This document shows positions 40,246 through 49,316 of a stretch of 64,000 bases of DNA, piece after piece. The first letter of the stretch is position 1, and the number at the start of each line of letters is the position of its first letter. This DNA is from Cellulophaga sp. BC115SP (GTDB lineage Bacteria > Bacteroidota > Bacteroidia > Cytophagales > Spirosomataceae): positions 62,001 through 126,000 of the forward strand of contig NZ_JAAALB010000003.1 of NCBI RefSeq assembly GCF_009905545.1, given 5' to 3'. Below the pieces are notes generated by a model. The model saw only the letters and a list, made by a program, of their open reading frames with translations. It had not been told where the DNA came from and searched no databases. A program made the translations under genes and the position numbers.

Positions 40246-42051
40246 ATGGCTAATCAATTAGCAGATTTCGACTGGGATTTAGTCGGCACTAAAGGTATCG
40301 GTGGTGGTTACTCTACCGAAGAGAGAGCAAGATTAGAAGCTCTTATTGAAGGTACATTGAACCTTGTAACTGAGAAAGAAGTAGTAAAAGGTACTGTAGT
40401 AGGTATCACAGACCGTGAAGTGATTTTGAACATCGGTTTCAAATCAGACGGTATGGTTCCAACTTCAGAATTCAGAGATATGCCTGAATTGAAAGTTGGA
40501 GATGTAGTAGATGTTTACGTTGAGAACCAAGAAGACAAAGCAGGTCAATTGATTCTTTCTCGTAAATTGGCTAAAGTAATGACTGCATGGAAAAACATCG
40601 AAGAAGCTCTTGAGCAAGATATCGTTATCGATGGTTTCGTTAAGCGTCGTACTAAAGGTGGTCTTATCGTTGATATCTTCGGTGTTGAGGCGTTCTTGCC
40701 AGGTTCACAAATCGATGTGAAACCAATCCGTGACTTTGATATCTTCGTTGGTAAGAAAATGGAAGTTAAGGTTGTTAAAATCAACCATGCTAACGATAAC
40801 GTTGTTGTTTCTCACAAAGTTCTTATCGAGAAAGACCTTGAAGAACAACGTCAATTGATCTTGAACAACCTTGAAAAAGGACAAGTTCTTGAAGGTGTTA
40901 TCAAGAACATGACTAACTTCGGTGTGTTCATCGACTTAGGTGGTGTTGACGGTTTGTTGCACATCACAGATATTTCTTGGGGTCGTATCAACCATCCACA
41001 AGAGTTGCTTAAATTGGATCAGAAAATCCAAGTGGTTGTTTTGGACTTCGACGAGAACAAGAAACGTATCTCTTTGGGTATGAAACAATTGCAAGCTCAC
41101 CCTTGGGATGCTTTGGCAGCTACAGTAGAAATCGGTTCTAAAGTAAAAGGTAAAGTTGTAAACGTTGCTGATTACGGTGCTTTCTTAGAAGTATTGCCAG
41201 GTGTTGAAGGTTTGATCCACGTTTCAGAAATGTCTTGGTCGCAACACTTGCGTAACCCACAAGACTTCTTGAAAGTAGGTGACGAAATCGAAGCAGTTGT
41301 ATTGACTTTGGATCGCTCTGAGCGTAAAATGTCATTGGGTATCAAACAATTGACTGAAGATCCTTGGACTAAACAAGATTTGTTGAGCAAATACGCAGTA
41401 GGTACTAAGCACACTGGTACTGTACGTAACTTGACAAACTTCGGTTTGTTCCTTGAATTGGAAGAGGGTATCGATGGTTTGGTTCACGTATCTGACTTGT
41501 CTTGGACTAAGAAAATCAAACACCCTTCTGAGTTCATCAAAGTTGGTGAGAAATTAGACGTTGTGGTATTGGAGCTTGACGCGGACAACCGTCGTTTGGC
41601 TTTAGGTCACAAACAATTGGAAGAAAACCCTTGGGATACTTTTGAATCAATCTTCACTGTAGGTTCTGTTCACAAAGCAACTATCGTTGCGAAAAATGAC
41701 AAAGGAGCTACTTTGGAATTGCCTTACGGTATCGAAGGTTCTGTACAGTTGAAACAATTGGTGAAAGAAGATGGTTCTGTTGCTGAAGCTGGTGAACAAC
41801 TTGACTTCAAAGTAATCGAATTCAACAAAGAAGATCGTAAAATCGCTCTTTCTCACACAAGAATTTTCAACGACGCTAAAGAAGAGGCTGTTCAAGAAGA
41901 GAAGAAAAGAACTGTTAAAGATGTAGAAAAAGTTACTAGCTCTGTTGAGAAATCAACTTTGGGTGACTTAGATGCTTTGACAGCTTTGAAAGCTCAAATG
42001 GAAGACTCAGCTCGTGAAGAAGCTAAGAAAAAATTGGAGAAGAAGAAATAA
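40246..42051 (+). CDS. rpsA: 30S ribosomal protein S1
   Basis: RNA-binding ribosomal protein that recruits mRNA, especially important where Shine-Dalgarno sites are rare. About 601 residues from ATG 40246; the frame is open from 40207 but MANQLADFDWDLVG is the natural start. Six S1 (OB-fold) repeats can be followed through recurring segments such as GVFIDLGGVDGLLHITDISW, GAFLEVLPGVEGLIHVSEMSW and LFLELEEGIDGLVHVSDLSW, seen at roughly 90-residue spacing, with HPWDAL / DPWT / NPWDTF after the repeats. The C-terminus is charged (EEAKKKLEKKK). Codon use is strongly biased. It has a good promoter and terminator, so it is monocistronic. Confidence 0.96.
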   Translation: MANQLADFDWDLVGTKGIGGGYSTEERARLEALIEGTLNLVTEKEVVKGTVVGITDREVILNIGFKSDGMVPTSEFRDMPELKVGDVVDVYVENQEDKAGQLILSRKLAKVMTAWKNIEEALEQDIVIDGFVKRRTKGGLIVDIFGVEAFLPGSQIDVKPIRDFDIFVGKKMEVKVVKINHANDNVVVSHKVLIEKDLEEQRQLILNNLEKGQVLEGVIKNMTNFGVFIDLGGVDGLLHITDISWGRINHPQELLKLDQKIQVVVLDFDENKKRISLGMKQLQAHPWDALAATVEIGSKVKGKVVNVADYGAFLEVLPGVEGLIHVSEMSWSQHLRNPQDFLKVGDEIEAVVLTLDRSERKMSLGIKQLTEDPWTKQDLLSKYAVGTKHTGTVRNLTNFGLFLELEEGIDGLVHVSDLSWTKKIKHPSEFIKVGEKLDVVVLELDADNRRLALGHKQLEENPWDTFESIFTVGSVHKATIVAKNDKGATLELPYGIEGSVQLKQLVKEDGSVAEAGEQLDFKVIEFNKEDRKIALSHTRIFNDAKEEAVQEEKKRTVKDVEKVTSSVEKSTLGDLDALTALKAQMEDSAREEAKKKLEKKK

Positions 42052-42072
42052 TCATTTCTGATTAAGTATATT

Positions 42073-42111
42073 AAAAGGCTCTGCTGACGTATGTTGGCAG
42101 AGCCTTTTTTA
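42073..42111 (+). terminator. terminator of rpsA
   Basis: AAAAGGCTCTGC / GCAGAGCCTTTT 12-bp stem extended by four further pairs, loop of 4, T-run. Confidence 0.9.
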
Positions 42112-42217
42112 TTGGGCTATGGGGTATTGGCTTTCTGTTACTTGAGATACTATTAAGTAAAACTCCGCACTCCTAACTCTGCATTCCTCACTTTCTCAAC
42201 TCCCAACTCAACACTCA

Positions 42218-45200
42218 CTAATGTCCTAGTGTAATACTCATCAAACCAATTACTACGTCGTTTGTAAGGGTTTTGAGTGTAATACTTTTGAGTGTTTTCT
42301 TTGGATTAAGAGACATATCTAATACTGTTGCAGCACCACCTTCTATCTTTTTGCCATTCCAGAACGCCTTGGATTCTTGTCCATTTACCACCTTTCCTGT
42401 CGCAAGATGTACTCTAATTGGACGAGACTGCTTTAGTTTGAACGCAAAGTCATCTGTGAAATAATCTTGATCGATAGGCCACCACGTTTCAGGATTTCGC
42501 AATGCTAATAGTTCTTCTGTGCCATCAGTATATTTAACTGTGATGATACCATTATCTAGCTGACTTTGCATAGGGTTAGTCGAGCCAGCCATCAAAAACC
42601 ACGCGTGCGAGGCATTTCCTGATAATGGAATCACTTTTTCGTTAGGGTAATTATCCCATTGTGAGGTAAAAACAATATTGTTGACTTTTGGATTAGAAGG
42701 TGTCTTGAAACGAATCCCCTGAGACAACTCGAATTGGTCATTAGTTTGTGCTAATTTTCTCAAACCTTCATCTTTTACTTCAAAGCTTTCATGTGGATGT
42801 GGCCAATCTCCAATACCTTGCCAAGGCAATTGCAAAGTCGTAGCCAGTGGACGCGGTGAGAGGTATTGGTTTTGAAAAATTTGAGTGACTTTATCATTAA
42901 AAAAGGCAGTAAGATCAACGGTTTCCTGACGAAGCTGTAGTTTACCTTGCCAATTGACTAGCGTAGTTTCTATGGTTTGATTTTTCCCAAAAACGATACG
43001 CACTTTGTTGGTTCCGCATAGTAAATCGTTTTCAGAAATAGTAATGGTATCAGAGAACTTACCTGCTTCTATGCTCAAATTGGTTCTGAAATGATTGATG
43101 AATACCTGAGCCAATAGAGAATTTGACGTATTGTTTTGAAGACAAAACTTAGTAATATTTTCTTCTTTTTCATGACTACTTATTAACTCAATAGCAGGTC
43201 TTACCTTAAAACATATAGGCATCCACCAAGATAAACTGCCTTGTTGGAGTTGTGCAAAAACGGTGTAATTACCCTCTAGGGCTTGTATTTGGGCAGAAAA
43301 CTGATTGTTTACCACTTGAATATTTCTCAATACTTTTTGAGCGTCAAAAATCTCTAAAACTTTAGCACCTACAAAGCTTTGCTTTATGAATTCCTGATTC
43401 GTATAGGTTTTTTCAGTTTTGGGTAAAATTGGCTTTTCCCCTTTCCACTGAATAACAATTTCATATTGTGGTAAATAAGGAAGTGCTATTTCAACGACAG
43501 GCTTTCCTACAGATTGGTCAAGATTTTTCCACCCAACTTTTTTCCCATTTACAACGATTTGAGCTACTTGTCCTTGAGCCAATACCTGAAATTTGAAATC
43601 TAAAGCTGTAGGCAGAGTAGGAATGATTACATAGGTATCTGTTTTTAGTTTTCTCTTAAAATCAAAGCTAATATCAGGTGTTTTAAAAGAAGCATAATCC
43701 CAAGTTGCAGGTAATCCTGGGCGAATCAATAAGGTATTGTTTAGCGCATCAGGAACGATACCAAATAGACCTTCGACCAAGGCGCGTGAGAACATACCAA
43801 TGGGGTCTGCAAAATCTCGATAAGCCTCGCCACGGGCAGCATCAAAGTACGAAATCTGAACAATATTGCCAGGACTTCCACCCAAATACATCGACTGTAA
43901 TATTTCGCTTTTAAATAGTTTGAAGGCTTCGTCTGTACGACCAGCTTGCCAGTTTGCCAAAATAATATGCATCGATTCTGCTAAAGCGACATTATTGAGC
44001 GACCACATATATGGCATCCAGTTGGTGGTAGAAAGTGTGTAGTAACCTTTGTCTTCCAGCCCCTTCGCTCTAATCGGAATATGTGGAATTTCATTGTCTA
44101 CATACCTGAGCATTTGATAAGCTTGAAACTTATCTGGCACTTCCGAATCGATGCTATGATAAATCGTCCAAATACCCGCTGAAGGATGCAGTAGCTTATT
44201 TCCTAATGCATCTTTAAACTCGGCAAAAGTTCCTTTTTGTGGCATCCATAAAATTTGATTCATGGCTTTCAAAACCTTTTCAGCTTTTTCCAGATAAGGA
44301 TTCGGATTGTCGCCCATCAATTTGGCTATTTGTGCGGCTTTTTTAAAACCCAAATAATTATAAGCTGAAGTGTGAGTGACATCACCACCGCTATATTGAA
44401 GTGCATCACTTGCCCAAATGGCAGCATAGGCATCAAATAGGTTGTTTTTATCTATGTCAAAATTTCTTACTTCCCAGTCCAAATGCCTTTTGATGACCGA
44501 CCATGTTTGGCGCATGAAAGTAGTATCTTTTGTCCAAGCAAAATGGCGTAGTAACTGGTCGATATACACCAAATTCATATCGTAATGGTGTGGACGTAGG
44601 TTAGTGCCATTCGGGTCTCGATTAATATAACCATTGCTAAACATCCCTATACCCGATTTTTCGGTGCTTCGAGCAAAGTGCATGGCGCTATCGGGTTTGA
44701 TAGGACTTGCAAGTGGCGTGGTAAATTGTGATAAAGCATAAGCTTCAAAATGTGTTTTGGCTCTATTGTGCCAACCCAGCACATCGGCAGTATAAGGCCC
44801 ACGCCAACCAGGCAAACGCATCCGCCAGCCAATTGAGCCATGCATATAGGTAGGTGAGTCCCAGATAGCGTCAGAGGCAATGGCTAAAGTGCCTCCAATC
44901 GTATTGATAAATGGATCGGGAGTATTGATTTGGATACGATTAGCTAAGGTTTCATGAGTATTTTCTGCTTCTTGAAAAATACGTGGTAACTCATCATATT
45001 CAATATTGGCTTTGGTTGTAGGATTATAAATTGTAAAGAAATATTCGGATGGGTTTGTTATGACGAGCTTTCCACAAATGACAGGAGCTTTTTCTGTTTG
45101 TGATTGATATAAAGATAGGGGAGAAGCCAACGCTTGTGCATCTACCACCTTAAGTTCTGATTCGGTCGGGAAAGTGCCTTGGAGAGTCTGTTCTTTGCTT

Positions 45201-45925
45201 GGTTTGGCAGGCACCTTGGCATCTTCCACAAAATATCGTCCATCACCTGTAGCGGGCAAGCCTGTACCATATTTGAGGATGAATTTTCCTTTTTCTGGAA
45301 TTACATACTGGTTGTCTTTGCAATTGGCTGCCTGTAGATAAAAATTAGATTCTGGGTCGGGTCCCATATCCCCATCTCTGGAAAACTTTTTACCTGTTGC
45401 TCCTCCAAATGCCCAATATAACTCGGTAGATTGAGGAGTATTTTTAAACTGGGTTTTCAGAACAAACCCTTCTGCATCGGACAAGGCTAAAATCTCAATT
45501 TCGAGAACACCATTTCCCAATATTGCATCTTTGATGGTATAGAGCCTTGCGCCAGCTCGATAGCGTGCAATAATGCTATCGGCTTGGATTAACCATTTGC
45601 TTTGTTGGTTGACAGAAATCCCCAATTTAAAGTTGCCCCCCATGCCTGGCATATACAAGGCAAATTCAGGACGGTCACCTGTTTCGATACGAAAGGCGGT
45701 GTTTGTACCATAAAGCGCTCGTGTGAATAGCCGCTTGCCATTGGTAATCACAAAGTCTTTGCCCTCGGGACGATAGCGTAATTCTAGTTCTTGATTATGC
45801 CATGTTTTAGGAGAAAGTTTTACAGGATATAGTTCTTGGGAAAAGGTGTTCTGTGTAAAAGAAAATAGACATATATACCCTACACAGAAAAGTTTTAAGA
45901 ATAGATTTAGTTTTTTCGCTTTCAT
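42218..45925 (-). CDS. large secreted DUF4450-like protein, probable glycoside hydrolase
   Basis: Protein of 1235 residues with a signal peptide (LFLKLFCVGYICLFSF, cleaved near FSQE). The N-terminal region (about 30-330; SPKTWHNQELELRYRPEG, ALYMPGMGGNFKLG, YWAFGGATGKKFSRDGDM) fits the Bacteroidota DUF4450 family. The middle (about 350-760) looks like an alpha/alpha six-hairpin barrel as in rhamnosidases and related enzymes: GSIGWRMRLPGWRGPYTADVLGWH described by GWRGPYTADV, DMNLVYIDQLLRHFAW, and ASDALQYSGGDVTHTSAYN. Beta-sandwich regions follow to the end. Possible acid/base residues cannot be named safely. Alone on the minus strand with DUF2490 behind it upstream; no SusC/SusD pair is near. 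Confidence 0.72.
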   Translation of the reverse strand: MKAKKLNLFLKLFCVGYICLFSFTQNTFSQELYPVKLSPKTWHNQELELRYRPEGKDFVITNGKRLFTRALYGTNTAFRIETGDRPEFALYMPGMGGNFKLGISVNQQSKWLIQADSIIARYRAGARLYTIKDAILGNGVLEIEILALSDAEGFVLKTQFKNTPQSTELYWAFGGATGKKFSRDGDMGPDPESNFYLQAANCKDNQYVIPEKGKFILKYGTGLPATGDGRYFVEDAKVPAKPSKEQTLQGTFPTESELKVVDAQALASPLSLYQSQTEKAPVICGKLVITNPSEYFFTIYNPTTKANIEYDELPRIFQEAENTHETLANRIQINTPDPFINTIGGTLAIASDAIWDSPTYMHGSIGWRMRLPGWRGPYTADVLGWHNRAKTHFEAYALSQFTTPLASPIKPDSAMHFARSTEKSGIGMFSNGYINRDPNGTNLRPHHYDMNLVYIDQLLRHFAWTKDTTFMRQTWSVIKRHLDWEVRNFDIDKNNLFDAYAAIWASDALQYSGGDVTHTSAYNYLGFKKAAQIAKLMGDNPNPYLEKAEKVLKAMNQILWMPQKGTFAEFKDALGNKLLHPSAGIWTIYHSIDSEVPDKFQAYQMLRYVDNEIPHIPIRAKGLEDKGYYTLSTTNWMPYMWSLNNVALAESMHIILANWQAGRTDEAFKLFKSEILQSMYLGGSPGNIVQISYFDAARGEAYRDFADPIGMFSRALVEGLFGIVPDALNNTLLIRPGLPATWDYASFKTPDISFDFKRKLKTDTYVIIPTLPTALDFKFQVLAQGQVAQIVVNGKKVGWKNLDQSVGKPVVEIALPYLPQYEIVIQWKGEKPILPKTEKTYTNQEFIKQSFVGAKVLEIFDAQKVLRNIQVVNNQFSAQIQALEGNYTVFAQLQQGSLSWWMPICFKVRPAIELISSHEKEENITKFCLQNNTSNSLLAQVFINHFRTNLSIEAGKFSDTITISENDLLCGTNKVRIVFGKNQTIETTLVNWQGKLQLRQETVDLTAFFNDKVTQIFQNQYLSPRPLATTLQLPWQGIGDWPHPHESFEVKDEGLRKLAQTNDQFELSQGIRFKTPSNPKVNNIVFTSQWDNYPNEKVIPLSGNASHAWFLMAGSTNPMQSQLDNGIITVKYTDGTEELLALRNPETWWPIDQDYFTDDFAFKLKQSRPIRVHLATGKVVNGQESKAFWNGKKIEGGAATVLDMSLNPKKTLKSITLKTLTNDVVIGLMSITLGH

Positions 45926-46005
45926 GAAAATAGCATTTTATTGAAAATACAAATAAAAGAAGCTAATATCATAAAAGCGTCATGCTTATCCGAAGACAGA
46001 ATACT

Positions 46006-46728
46006 TTATAAGCGTACAATAAAATGCGCTTGAAGACTATGTTCTTCATCAAATTCGATGAGTGAACTACGTTGTCGATGATTCCACATATAGCCTGTTT
46101 CGACCGTAAAATGAGGAGAAAAGTTATGAGAATATCCTAGATAGACCTGATTTTGACTGAATGAATTGGCTGGAATGTTGGGATATGCATTCTGTAATAA
46201 CTCTTCACTTATAAAAACATTGTTTTTCGAATTGAGAATATAGCGCAATTGTCCTCTTAATCTAGCACGCCCTTGTGACTCATTCCAAGCATCACCATCA
46301 TTTTTGAATAGTCGATATTCGTAACCACCTCGTAGTCGAACCATCCACTTTGGACTGAGTGAGTGTAACCATTCAGCCATCAAAAAAGGGCGAAACTCCC
46401 AACGGTCTTTTTTGCTAAAATCGGATGTTTTGGCGTAAAGTTGATAAGAATGAAAAAAAGAAGGGAATAGCGACACCACAAGGTTTTGCCCTCGGTGTAC
46501 CAATCCAAGTCGGTAAGCTTCCATCAATGGGAGTGCTGTTGGATTAATAGAACTCTCACGATAGTCATTTTGACGTCTATACTGATACTCAAGATTAACC
46601 TCGAAGTTCTTATAGATTTTCTTCTGGAGCGCAAAGCGAGTCCAGATTGCATAGTGGTTATAATTTTGGGCTTGGGCACAACAAGATGCACATACCCAAA
46701 GGGTACTTATGATAATTTTAAATCTCAT
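46006..46728 (-). CDS. DUF2490 outer-membrane beta-barrel protein
   Basis: Protein of 240 residues with signal peptide (IIISTLWVCASCCAQA, cleaved before QNYNHYAIW). The mature part is a repeated aromatic strand pattern (NFEVNLEYQYRRQNDYR, KWMVRLRGGYEYRLF, HFTVETGYMWNHRQ) and ends SLQAHFIVRL, as expected for a small outer-membrane barrel. DUF2490 proteins have no known function. It starts 80 bp upstream of the DUF4450-like gene on the same strand and could be co-transcribed with it. Confidence 0.8.
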   Translation of the reverse strand: MRFKIIISTLWVCASCCAQAQNYNHYAIWTRFALQKKIYKNFEVNLEYQYRRQNDYRESSINPTALPLMEAYRLGLVHRGQNLVVSLFPSFFHSYQLYAKTSDFSKKDRWEFRPFLMAEWLHSLSPKWMVRLRGGYEYRLFKNDGDAWNESQGRARLRGQLRYILNSKNNVFISEELLQNAYPNIPANSFSQNQVYLGYSHNFSPHFTVETGYMWNHRQRSSLIEFDEEHSLQAHFIVRL

Positions 46729-46822
46729 TTAATCAATCTTGGAAAGAAATACTATGTGCACTAGGAGTCTACTATTTTAGTAGAGAAATCCTAGTGCAAA
46801 AGTAATTGATTATGAGAGTTTA

Positions 46823-47206
46823 TTAGTCTTTTTTAGGATTTTTATACTTTATTCCAGAGAAAAGATATAAAAATAATACTCTAGAAATACGGAAGTTGAA
46901 AGGAACAAATATCAAGGAAATTAAGACAATGGGAATGATATATCCAAGTGGTTCAGGATCACCAAAGAAGTTATAAATCACAAAGCCTCCCACAAGCATA
47001 ATCCCAACAGTAAATGCATAACTCACATACATAGCACCATAGAAGAACCCTGGTTCACGCTCATAACGAAGTCCGCATTCAGAACAATGGTCATGCATTT
47101 TATCAAATTTGAATATGTTCCACCATGGGTGTGTAAATAATTTACCTTTATGGCATTGTGGACATTTGGCTTTGACCATTGCCCCTACTTTGCTATCGTT
47201 GTTCAT
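46823..47206 (-). CDS. DUF983 family membrane protein
   Basis: Protein of 127 residues. The N-terminus has two C-x2-C pairs, KCPQCHKGKLF and HCSECGLRYE, a zinc-ribbon-like unit that is the mark of DUF983, followed by two to three membrane helices (YAFTVGIMLVGGFVIYNFF and YIIPIVLISLIFVPFNF). Function is unknown; in proteobacteria some members lie near cytochrome oxidase genes, which is not the case here. Confidence 0.85.
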   Translation of the reverse strand: MNNDSKVGAMVKAKCPQCHKGKLFTHPWWNIFKFDKMHDHCSECGLRYEREPGFFYGAMYVSYAFTVGIMLVGGFVIYNFFGDPEPLGYIIPIVLISLIFVPFNFRISRVLFLYLFSGIKYKNPKKD

Positions 47207-47348
47207 AGAGTTATTTAGATAATTCGTTAATATTAAAGATAAGTAAATTTTGTCCGTAATAGATAGGCATTAGGCTTTATGCCATAAGTTAAAAGTTGTG
47301 CTTGAATGTATTTTACCTAATGCCTACGACTTATGTATCGTAAGAAAA

Positions 47349-47648
47349 TTAAGAAAATTGCTTTACCGTGTATTCCAACTGATGCACAGGAACTACACCC
47401 GACTGTCGCCAAACTTGCTGTCCATTTTTGTATAGAATCAAGGTAGGAACGCCACTAATTCTAAGCTCTTGTGCTAGTGCCTGAGCTTTATCTACGTCTA
47501 TTTTAATAATTTTTATCTCATCGCCTAATCGCTTTTTGAGGTCTTCTAAAATGGGTGCCATTGTCTTACATGGACCACACCATGTGGCAAAAAAATCAAC
47601 CAAAACAGGCTTGTCTGAGTTGATAATACTTTCAAATGAACTGTTCAT
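47349..47648 (-). CDS. trxA: thioredoxin
   Basis: Protein of 99 residues, a complete thioredoxin fold with the redox motif WCGPC (in [14 protein letters not shown]), the cis-Pro segment [12 protein letters not shown] and no signal peptide, hence cytosolic disulfide reductase. Other housekeeping thioredoxins may exist elsewhere, so the symbol is by family. It stands alone with repeat-rich sequence upstream. Confidence 0.88.
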   Translation of the reverse strand: MNSSFESIINSDKPVLVDFFATWCGPCKTMAPILEDLKKRLGDEIKIIKIDVDKAQALAQELRISGVPTLILYKNGQQVWRQSGVVPVHQLEYTVKQFS

Positions 47649-47983
47649 GGAATGAATTAGCTATAGGCTTTATGCTGTATGCATTAAGCATGGCAGTTTT
47701 AGCCGTTATGATAGTATAAATGTTATGCTTTATGCCGTATGCAGTAGACAAAAAGTATATTGATAATTTTGTTAGAAACACTTTTATACTTTTAGCCTAC
47801 GGCATATAGTTTTATGTCTACTCACTAGTTCAAGACTAAGTCTCAAGCTAGATAATAAAACAATCTTATTTTACCCGCATTAGGCTCTAGATTTTATGCT
47901 GTAGGCTAAAAGTTGAAAAGAATTTTTCATGAAATAATTTAAGCTTTTTTGCCTATAGCTTACAGCCTAATGCAAATTAATAC
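47649..47983. other. repeat-rich gap
   Basis: 335 bp without a gene, built from many variants of the motif TATGCTGTATGC / TAGGCTTTATGCC and their complements (R2-like), ending in the R2 copy at 47898-47986. Confidence 0.6.
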
Positions 47984-47986
47984 TTA
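47898..47986 (-). repeat. stop-codon-associated repeat (R2 family), copy 2
   Basis: Minus strand: stop codon of the methyltransferase gene as TAAGTATTAAT, then GCATTAGGCTGTAAGC, AAAAAAGCTT, AATTATTTCATGA and CTTTTAGCCTACAGC. The outer GGCTGTA/TACAGCC segments are inverted repeats. Confidence 0.75.
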
Positions 47987-48565
47987 CAAGTCCTTTTTTA
48001 CCCATTTTACAAATAACTCATTGCCTTGGCGTGGGCGGATTGAATTACGGCATGGTTCCAAAATAGCATCAGTAAAATAAGGACTAAATAGTTGTAAATA
48101 CTCCTCTGTTGTTCCGCCAAAAGGAGGTCCTGCTTTATCAAATTCTGTGGCAAATAATAATCCTACCAATTTACCTTGTGGCACTAAGAGTTCAGCCATT
48201 TTTTGCACATATTGCTCTCGCATACTTGGTGGTAAAGCGCAAAAAAAAGTTTGCTCCAAAATTAGGTCATAGTTATCGACATGCTCAAAAAAATCTTCAC
48301 AAAGAATCCTAACCGATGGGTAACTCTGTAGTCTATCTTGGAGCTTTTCCACTGCTAAAGGAGCTATATCTAAAACTGTCAGATTAGTAAAGCCCAATTC
48401 CGCCATCAGTAATGCTTCATACCCATTTCCACAGCCAGGAAGAAGAATTTTTAGGTCTTTATTGCCAAGCTGCTTTATATAATCTTCAAGAGGAGGAGAG
48501 GCTTTTCCCAAATCCCATCCTGTTTGTCCTGCTGCATAGCGCTCGTTCCAATAGTCTTTATTCAT
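47984..48565 (-). CDS. SAM-dependent methyltransferase, TPMT-like
   Basis: Protein of 193 residues with a class I Rossmann methyltransferase fold. SAM motif I is KILLPGCGNGYEA, motif II LTVLDIAPLAV, and the opening YWNERYAAGQTGWDLGKASPPL is typical of the thiopurine S-methyltransferase/thiol methyltransferase family, whose Bacteroidota members may detoxify selenium, tellurium or thiols. Substrate is not known. The stop codon falls in an R2 repeat. The ArsR gene is upstream on the same strand, 136 bp away with a terminator between. Confidence 0.8.
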   Translation of the reverse strand: MNKDYWNERYAAGQTGWDLGKASPPLEDYIKQLGNKDLKILLPGCGNGYEALLMAELGFTNLTVLDIAPLAVEKLQDRLQSYPSVRILCEDFFEHVDNYDLILEQTFFCALPPSMREQYVQKMAELLVPQGKLVGLLFATEFDKAGPPFGGTTEEYLQLFSPYFTDAILEPCRNSIRPRQGNELFVKWVKKDL

Positions 48566-48623
48566 CTTTTTACTAATTTATAACTAAATGATTATATGAA
48601 TGTTTTTTCATGTATTTTTTGTT

Positions 48624-48668
48624 AAAAAAAGCCAGAAAATAGATAAGCAAAATCTTATGTTTTCTGGC
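48624..48668 (-). terminator. terminator of the ArsR gene
   Basis: Minus strand: GCCAGAAAA / TTTTCTGGC with an inner ATAAG/CTTAT pairing, followed by CTTTTTTT. Confidence 0.85.
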
Positions 48669-48701
48669 GAAATCTGTTCTTAGGTTGATGATTTTCTAGT
48701 C

Positions 48702-49010
48702 CTAAAAATTACAATTACAATTTTCAATACATTCAATTAATTTGGTTACATCACGTTCTTTTAAAGAATAAAATACATTGAGTCCATCCTTTTCTGAGCG
48801 TAAAATTCCTTTTAATTTCATATTGATAAGATGATGTGAAAGTAGCGACTGTTCACATTCCAGAATCGTACATATTTCATTTACTGAAAGTCGCTCTTGC
48901 ATCGATAACAAATCTACGATGGCTAACCTCGTAGGATGCGCTACCGTTTTGAGAATAAAAGCGGCTTTTTCGAGTTTTTCTTTGTTGATTTTGTAGGCTA
49001 CAGCTGCCAT
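48702..49010 (-). CDS. ArsR/SmtB family transcriptional regulator
   Basis: Winged-helix repressor of 102 residues. HTH region: LKTVAHPTRLAIVDLLS, SVNEICTILECEQSLLSHHL (recognition helix SLLSHHL), then wing GILRSEKDGLNVFYSL. Candidate effector ligands are the Cys pair in ICTILEC on helix 3 and the C-terminal CNCNF, which would fit a metal or sulfur sensor; the exact ArsR motif C-V-C is not present. An imperfect palindrome of SmtB type lies upstream at 49095. No metal pump is adjacent, so the target may be itself or the methyltransferase downstream. Confidence 0.87.
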   Translation of the reverse strand: MAAVAYKINKEKLEKAAFILKTVAHPTRLAIVDLLSMQERLSVNEICTILECEQSLLSHHLINMKLKGILRSEKDGLNVFYSLKERDVTKLIECIENCNCNF

Positions 49011-49094
49011 AGCAAAAATATTTTAATATTTTAAAGGGATGATTCTCTTATTCTGGATTCGACGGATTGTCTATAAATCAGAACTTTACTATAC

Positions 49095-49120
49095 AAATAT
49101 ATGATTGTTTATTCATATTT
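49095..49120. promoter_or_regulatory. candidate ArsR operator
   Basis: Minus strand AAATATGA-ATAAACAA-TCATATAT: 8-bp arms with one mismatch, in the style of ArsR/SmtB sites (ATATGAATA type), 85 bases before the ArsR start. Confidence 0.45.
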
Positions 49121-49316
49121 AAAAGTAAAAAAATAGTTTATCTAGTGTATTTGTAGACCTTTGTTGGTTTTATGAAATGCTCTTTGCTTAAACTGCCCCG
49201 CTATTCTAAAATATAAGCATCTGTATTGATGATGATTTTATAAAAAATCTCTAATTTCGTCGTCCCAAACACCATGATTATGGTGGAGGCGGATACGAAC
49301 TTCTTCAACAACAACT

